From an uncultured Acholeplasmataceae bacterium (GTDB lineage: Bacteria; Bacillota_I; Bacilli_A; RF39; UBA660), in assembly GCA_905203475.1 (NCBI GenBank), contig CAJKWD010000023.1, forward strand, positions 1-17,338: 17,338 bases of DNA, given 5' to 3'. Under the pieces are notes generated by a model. It worked only from the letters and a program-made list of their open reading frames with translations. It made no database searches and was not told the origin of the DNA. This document shows positions 14,224 to 17,338 of the stretch, in pieces. Position 1 is the first letter of the stretch. The number at the start of each line of letters is the position of its first letter. Made by a program: the position numbers and the translations under genes.

Positions 14224-14559
14224 ATGGAACAAGATAGAACTACTTTAATTAATCAAGCAGGTCGTCAAGCTTATATGATTGGTTATTTTGATCAAATTCA
14301 TGGTATGAATAGTCCTTATTCTGAAATATTAGATGAATTTGGAGATTATTATCAATTAGATTTAACTTATCAAGATGATTATGTAATGAAATTGCACTAT
14401 GGAATGGGACGTAATGAAGCAGCAAGAAATATGGAAAATCATACAGTTCTCTATGACTATTATGATATGTTAAGATATTTAAAAGAAGATCACATTCCAT
14501 CACAAACATTTGAAGAAATATTAAAAACATACCCTGATTATGAGCCTAAGAAATTATAG
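14224..14559 (+). CDS. Unrecognised 111-aa Tyr-rich acidic protein
   Basis: No family is recognised. The protein is soluble, without signal peptide or membrane segment, and contains 14 tyrosines among 111 residues together with many Asp/Glu. The N-terminal stretch TLINQAGRQAYMIGYFDQIHG looks helical, and a middle part (LTYQDDYVMKLHYGMG) looks beta-like. AGGAAGTGA lies directly before ATG 14224, and the stop runs into a strong terminator stem. It follows gltX by 31 bases without a terminator, so it is probably co-transcribed with it. Good RBS and codon use like the neighbours support a real gene. Confidence 0.75.
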   Translation: MEQDRTTLINQAGRQAYMIGYFDQIHGMNSPYSEILDEFGDYYQLDLTYQDDYVMKLHYGMGRNEAARNMENHTVLYDYYDMLRYLKEDHIPSQTFEEILKTYPDYEPKKL

Positions 14560-14585
14560 AATGTTTTTTTAAACATTCTTTTTAT
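14558..14585 (+). terminator. Terminator of the gltX-orphan unit
   Basis: AGAATGTTT (14558-14566) and AAACATTCT (14571-14579) form a perfect 9-bp stem with loop TTTT, overlapping the TAG stop; T-rich tail follows. Confidence 0.9.
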
Positions 14586-14591
14586 TTTATC

Positions 14592-14620
14592 TTGCGGAAA
14601 TGTTAGAACTATGTTAAACT
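14592..14620 (+). promoter_or_regulatory. Promoter of tRNA-Glu
   Basis: TTGCGG (14592-14597), 17-base spacer, -10 TAAACT (14615-14620) preceded by TGT, an extended -10. It lies 20 bases before the tRNA 5' end. Confidence 0.7.
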
Positions 14621-14639
14621 AATATTGTTGATTTGATAT

Positions 14640-14716
14640 GACCCGTTGGTGAAGTGGTTTAACACGCCACCCTCTCAAGGTGGTATTCATGGGTTCGAAA
14701 CCCATACGGGTTACCA
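14640..14716 (+). tRNA. tRNA-Glu (anticodon CUC)
   Basis: A 77-nt cloverleaf with encoded CCA (14714-14716). Acceptor GACCCGT pairs with ACGGGTT with a G1-U72 wobble, discriminator A. Anticodon stem CCACC/GGTGG encloses CTCTCAA, giving CUC, which reads GAG only. The D-arm (TTGGTGAAGTGGTTTAACAC) and T-arm ATGGG-TTCGAAA-CCCAT fit bacterial Glu tRNAs. A UUC-anticodon tRNA-Glu must exist elsewhere for GAA, which is very common in these genes. Confidence 0.93.
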
Positions 14717-14725
14717 AAGTATTTC

Positions 14726-14751
14726 AGAATAGTATATACTATTCTTTTTTT
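14726..14751 (+). terminator. tRNA-Glu terminator
   Basis: AGAATAGTAT (14726-14735) and ATACTATTCT (14736-14745) form a perfect 20-base palindrome (eight pairs plus a four-base loop), followed by seven T. Confidence 0.9.
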
Positions 14752-14752
14752 G

Positions 14753-14761
14753 TGTTATAAT
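14753..14761 (+). promoter_or_regulatory. Extended -10 promoter of the 249-aa orphan gene
   Basis: TGTTATAAT (14753-14761) directly follows the tRNA-Glu terminator T run; the -35 position falls in the hairpin and has no good match. Predicted start lies just before the RBS. Confidence 0.6.
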
Positions 14762-14781
14762 GATACCAAGAAGGTGAAGTT

Positions 14782-15531
14782 ATGGACAAGACATTGATTA
14801 AATTGGCACTTGCTATTTACGATTGTAAAGAAACATTAGAGTGGGGCATGTATGAAGATCAAGAACAAGCATATCATCATTTTTTTAACGAAATAGAAAA
14901 TTTAGATTTAAACCTTGATCGTGAAACATTGAGAAAAGTGTTAAGTATTGATTATGATTTTTTTAAAGAACATGATTGGACAACATGTCAAAACCAAGCT
15001 TGGTTAAAATTAATTCAAAATTTAGAACTGTTGACAAAAGAGGATATATTACCAAAAGATCAGGTGATTCACGATACCGATTTATTATTAAAATATGTGA
15101 AAGAATTTCCTCATATGATTGTTTATTTTCCAAAGGAATGGTTAAAAGAAAAAGAACATATCAAAGAATTATGCAATTTGAATATATGGACGATTGAATA
15201 TGTGGATGTTTCTCAAATTGATGTTCCATTATTGTTAGAAATCATGAACCAGAACTTTGTAAATGCTCGTTATATTACACTACGTTTAGAAGCATCTTCT
15301 TATATAGAAGTACCAATGGATGTGAAAGAAAAATTAGAGATTCCTAAGAATGTGATCGAGGATCCTGAAGTAATGAAAGTAAGATTGGATACTTTAAAAC
15401 ATATACTACAGACTGAAGACCCATATTTATTTTGTAGTTTAAGTGAACAGACAAGAAATAGAAAAGAGATTTATGCGATTGCACTAAAAAGAGTACCAGA
15501 ACTTCATGTATATGTAAATGAGAGTAAATAG
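14782..15531 (+). CDS. Unrecognised 249-aa soluble protein
   Basis: I cannot assign a family. AGAAGGTGAAG gives a good RBS before ATG 14782, and the gene has its own extended -10 promoter and terminator. The protein has no signal peptide or membrane segment and is rich in Leu, Glu, Asp and Lys, with mostly helical character. The C-terminal part, LQTEDPYLFCSLSEQTRNRKEIYAIA and on to about 245, resembles a helical repeat in which residues recur as 'x-R-N-K-E-x-x-x-x-A-L'; this is faintly like DUF4116-type repeats, but I do not claim membership. The middle (about 100-175) has alternating hydrophobic stretches suited to repeated helices. No catalytic motif is seen. Confidence 0.7.
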   Translation: MDKTLIKLALAIYDCKETLEWGMYEDQEQAYHHFFNEIENLDLNLDRETLRKVLSIDYDFFKEHDWTTCQNQAWLKLIQNLELLTKEDILPKDQVIHDTDLLLKYVKEFPHMIVYFPKEWLKEKEHIKELCNLNIWTIEYVDVSQIDVPLLLEIMNQNFVNARYITLRLEASSYIEVPMDVKEKLEIPKNVIEDPEVMKVRLDTLKHILQTEDPYLFCSLSEQTRNRKEIYAIALKRVPELHVYVNESK

Positions 15532-15543
15532 GCAAATGATTGC

Positions 15544-15583
15544 GAAGAACAAATTGGTATCAGTTTTGTTCTTCTTTTATTTT
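15544..15583 (+). terminator. Terminator of the 249-aa orphan gene
   Basis: GAAGAACAAA (15544-15553) and TTTGTTCTTC (15565-15574) form a perfect 10-bp stem with an 11-base loop, then a T-rich tail. Confidence 0.88.
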
Positions 15584-15588
15584 GTTCG

Positions 15589-15597
15589 TGATATAAT
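15589..15597 (+). promoter_or_regulatory. Extended -10 promoter of alr
   Basis: TGATATAAT (15589-15597) lies 17 bases before ATG 15615; the -35 region lies in the terminator right arm and is poor. It is part of a 15-base block identical to that at the tRNA-Gln promoter. Confidence 0.65.
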
Positions 15598-15614
15598 GTA
15601 GAAGAGGCGATAAT

Positions 15615-16688
15615 ATGTATCGAAAGACAAAAGTAACGGTTAATCTAAAAAATATTCGTGAGAATGTTAGAAAGATGAAACAAGCATATCCATTTTATCA
15701 ATATTATTTTGGTGTTGTTAAAGCGGATAGTTATGGACATTATGGAGAAAAACCAATTCAAGCAATTATCGATGGGGGATGTAATTACTTGGCAGTATCC
15801 TCTTTAGATGAAGCTTTAGAAGTTAGAAATCATTTTTCTGAAATTTCTATTTTATGTCTCGAACCAATTGCAGCAGAATTTATTCCAATTGCAGCTCAAA
15901 ATTATATTACATTAACGATTGATGATTTAGCTGATGTAGATGCTTTATTAAAACAGACATTTTCACAATTAAAAGTCCATATAAAATTAAATACAGGAAT
16001 GAATCGTTTAGGCTTTTCTGATAGCGATGAATTAAATAGATGTTATCAATCACTGAAACATGATTCAAGAATCCAGGTAGAAGGAATTTATACCCATATA
16101 TTTAATGCTTTAAATGAGGAAACAACAAAGAAACAATTTACCATGTTTGAAAATCTTACAAAGGATATTTCTTTAAAAGAAATTCCGATTGTTCATATAA
16201 CAGCGAGTGATGCGACGGCACTTTACTCAAAACTTTCTTATGTAAATGGTTGCCGTTTTGGAATTATGATGTATGGATTTTCGCAAGATCCAAATGTCTC
16301 TCTAGCATCTACGTTTATGGTGACAAGTGAAATATTACAAATTCAAACCTTAAAAAAAGGAGATACTGTTGGCTATGATGGAGTTTATCAAGCAACTGAA
16401 GATGGAGAAAAAATTGCCGTTGTTGCTATTGGTTATGCCGATGGTATTGTGAGAGCAAACAGTGGTCGTTATGTTTATATTCACAATCAGAAATATCCAA
16501 TTGTGGGTAATATTTGTATGGATATGTTGTTTGTTCGCGTTGATGACTTGGTTCACGAACACGATGAAGTCGTTGTCATAAAAGACGTTGATCACATCAA
16601 TGAAATTTCCTCATATCTTCATACAGTACCACATGAAGTACTATGTAGTATTAGTAAGAGAGTACCACGTATTTATAAGGAGTCATAA
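15615..16688 (+). CDS. alr: Alanine racemase (PLP-dependent)
   Basis: Alr interconverts L- and D-alanine in the cytoplasm and so supplies D-Ala for peptidoglycan. The 357-aa protein is near the usual 360-390. The PLP lysine is Lys36 in VVKADSYGHYG, where most Alr read KADAYGHG. NTGMNRLGF gives Arg131, CRFGIMMYG gives Arg214, VGYDG carries the second catalytic base Tyr254, and GNICMDM (298-304) forms the substrate-carboxylate site. AIGYADG (271-277) is also present. AGAGGCGA serves as RBS before ATG 15615. The next gene starts one base after the TAA. Serine racemase or broad-specificity activity cannot be excluded, but all canonical Alr residues are present. Confidence 0.95.
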   Translation: MYRKTKVTVNLKNIRENVRKMKQAYPFYQYYFGVVKADSYGHYGEKPIQAIIDGGCNYLAVSSLDEALEVRNHFSEISILCLEPIAAEFIPIAAQNYITLTIDDLADVDALLKQTFSQLKVHIKLNTGMNRLGFSDSDELNRCYQSLKHDSRIQVEGIYTHIFNALNEETTKKQFTMFENLTKDISLKEIPIVHITASDATALYSKLSYVNGCRFGIMMYGFSQDPNVSLASTFMVTSEILQIQTLKKGDTVGYDGVYQATEDGEKIAVVAIGYADGIVRANSGRYVYIHNQKYPIVGNICMDMLFVRVDDLVHEHDEVVVIKDVDHINEISSYLHTVPHEVLCSISKRVPRIYKES

Positions 16689-16689
16689 T

Positions 16690-17262
16690 ATGAATTTAAA
16701 AGAAAAATTACAAGCTTGGAAACAAGAATTATTAAAAAAGAATCAACCACAAGAAGCTTATACTGCTCCAGTATTAATTCCAGAACGAGGTTTTATATTA
16801 TTTCAAGAATTAGAGAATCCTGTTTTTCTAAGTGAAGAATATCACCGTGATGGAATAAAAAAAGCAATTAAAAATATGTATCCTGATGAATATTCATTAC
16901 TTGTTTCTGAATTTCAGGATAATCAATCAAAATATGAATATTTTTTAATGAGGAAGGGTGCCGTTTTATTTTTAAACCATTCTTTGATTTCACAAAACGA
17001 ATATCAGATTCATCCATATTTAATTGCGAATTCCAACGGTATTTTATACATGCCTGAAGATTTAGATTCATTAACCATATATCAAGTGAATTGGCTGTTA
17101 AAATATATCAATGATTTTAAACGAATGGATCAGATTCATATTGAGCTTACTTCTGTAAAACCAAATGAACAAACCTTGCAATATCAAGCAATATCTATAG
17201 AAGAGTTGCAGCAGACTTTATCTAGAATTAACTATGAAAAATTAACCCATAAATCTAAATAA
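16690..17262 (+). CDS. Unrecognised 190-aa protein coupled to alr
   Basis: ATG 16690 is chosen because AAGGAG (16677-16682) lies directly before it; an in-frame ATG at 16588 would overlap alr by 100 bases without an RBS. The start follows the alr stop by a single base, so translation is coupled. The protein is soluble, without signal peptide or membrane segment. Its N-terminal 20 residues are a basic helix (KLQAWKQELLKK), a Pro-rich link follows, then a mixed alpha/beta region of about 150 residues with repeated aromatic residues. No family, metal site or catalytic motif is recognised. The operon position suggests, but does not show, a role linked to D-Ala or cell wall metabolism. Confidence 0.78.
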   Translation: MNLKEKLQAWKQELLKKNQPQEAYTAPVLIPERGFILFQELENPVFLSEEYHRDGIKKAIKNMYPDEYSLLVSEFQDNQSKYEYFLMRKGAVLFLNHSLISQNEYQIHPYLIANSNGILYMPEDLDSLTIYQVNWLLKYINDFKRMDQIHIELTSVKPNEQTLQYQAISIEELQQTLSRINYEKLTHKSK

Positions 17263-17290
17263 AAACTCCTGAATGACCAGGAGTTTTCCT
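17262..17290 (+). terminator. First terminator of the alr operon
   Basis: AAAACTCCTG (17262-17271) and CAGGAGTTTT (17278-17287) form a perfect 10-bp stem with loop AATGAC. The T run is only four long, so termination may be partial. Confidence 0.8.
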
Positions 17291-17305
17291 AAATTGAAAT
17301 TTCAA

Positions 17306-17329
17306 CCGCACCACTTGGTGCGGCTTTTT
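17306..17329 (+). terminator. Second, GC-rich terminator at the window end
   Basis: CCGCACC (17306-17312) and GGTGCGG (17317-17323) form a perfect 7-bp GC-rich stem with loop ACTT, then C and five T. It directly follows a 12-bp perfect palindrome TTGAAATTTCAA (17294-17305). It is the most GC-rich element outside the tRNA genes. Confidence 0.8.
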
Positions 17330-17338
17330 GATACAATA

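Noticed and set aside
16588..16689. N-terminal extension of the last gene into alr
   Set aside because: The added 34 residues are an out-of-frame shadow of alr, without an RBS; ATG 16690 has AAGGAG.
1..17338. CRISPR array, insertion sequence or prophage
   Set aside because: No regularly spaced direct repeats, transposase or phage-type genes were seen. The inverted repeats found are explained as terminators or single palindromes.

Overview
The window is AT-rich chromosomal DNA from a low-GC Gram-positive bacterium of the Bacilli/Erysipelotrichia type. Strong AGGAGG-like ribosome binding sites, TTGACA/TATAAT promoters, many U-tailed hairpin terminators and Firmicutes gene order (trhP1-trhP2-greA; uppS-cdsA-rseP; natAB-like pair; alr) all point that way. 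TGA is used as a stop (trhP2, uppS, gltX) and Trp is TGG, so the genetic code is standard and a Mycoplasma-type genome is excluded. The species cannot be named from the sequence. Nearly everything reads on the + strand; the only minus-strand gene I support is tRNA-Leu.

Layout. 1-236: tail of an upstream ORF, a nine-G homopolymer and two hairpins. 237-1253: a secreted/anchored protein with a WxLSP...PVLxLS-type C-terminal domain (DUF6273-like) and unusual Arg codon use, the most accessory-looking gene here. 1336-2418: secreted lytic-transglycosylase-like enzyme. 2489-4559: two overlapping U32-family genes, probably the tRNA U34 hydroxylation pair. 4627-5100: greA. 5196-6443: trigger factor. 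6549-9100: uppS-cdsA-rseP envelope operon, without dxr. 9171-11445: ABC exporter of the NatAB/YhaQP kind. 11507-12148: orphan two-TM, coiled-coil protein. 12258-12502: divergent tRNA-Leu(GAG) and tRNA-Gln(CUG). 12552-14192: glutamyl-tRNA synthetase immediately behind tRNA-Gln, followed by a 111-aa Tyr-rich orphan. 14640-14716: tRNA-Glu(CUC). 14782-15531: orphan. 15615-17259: alanine racemase plus a tightly coupled orphan. Two terminators close the window.

The genes work mostly in two areas: translation and protein quality (tRNA wobble modification, GreA, trigger factor, three tRNAs, GluRS) and cell envelope (transglycosylase, undecaprenyl-PP and CDP-diacylglycerol synthesis, site-2 protease, D-Ala supply). 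Transcription units are very compact: terminator stems run into stop codons and the next promoter often sits in or directly after the terminator U-tract. No stretch over 300 bases lacks a gene. I see no prophage, insertion sequence, CRISPR array or obvious new multi-gene system. The best leads are the tRNA-Gln(CUG)/terminator/gltX arrangement, a 20-bp palindrome inside the trigger factor promoter, the poly-G tract and attenuator-like hairpin before the surface-protein gene, and four unrecognised small proteins.
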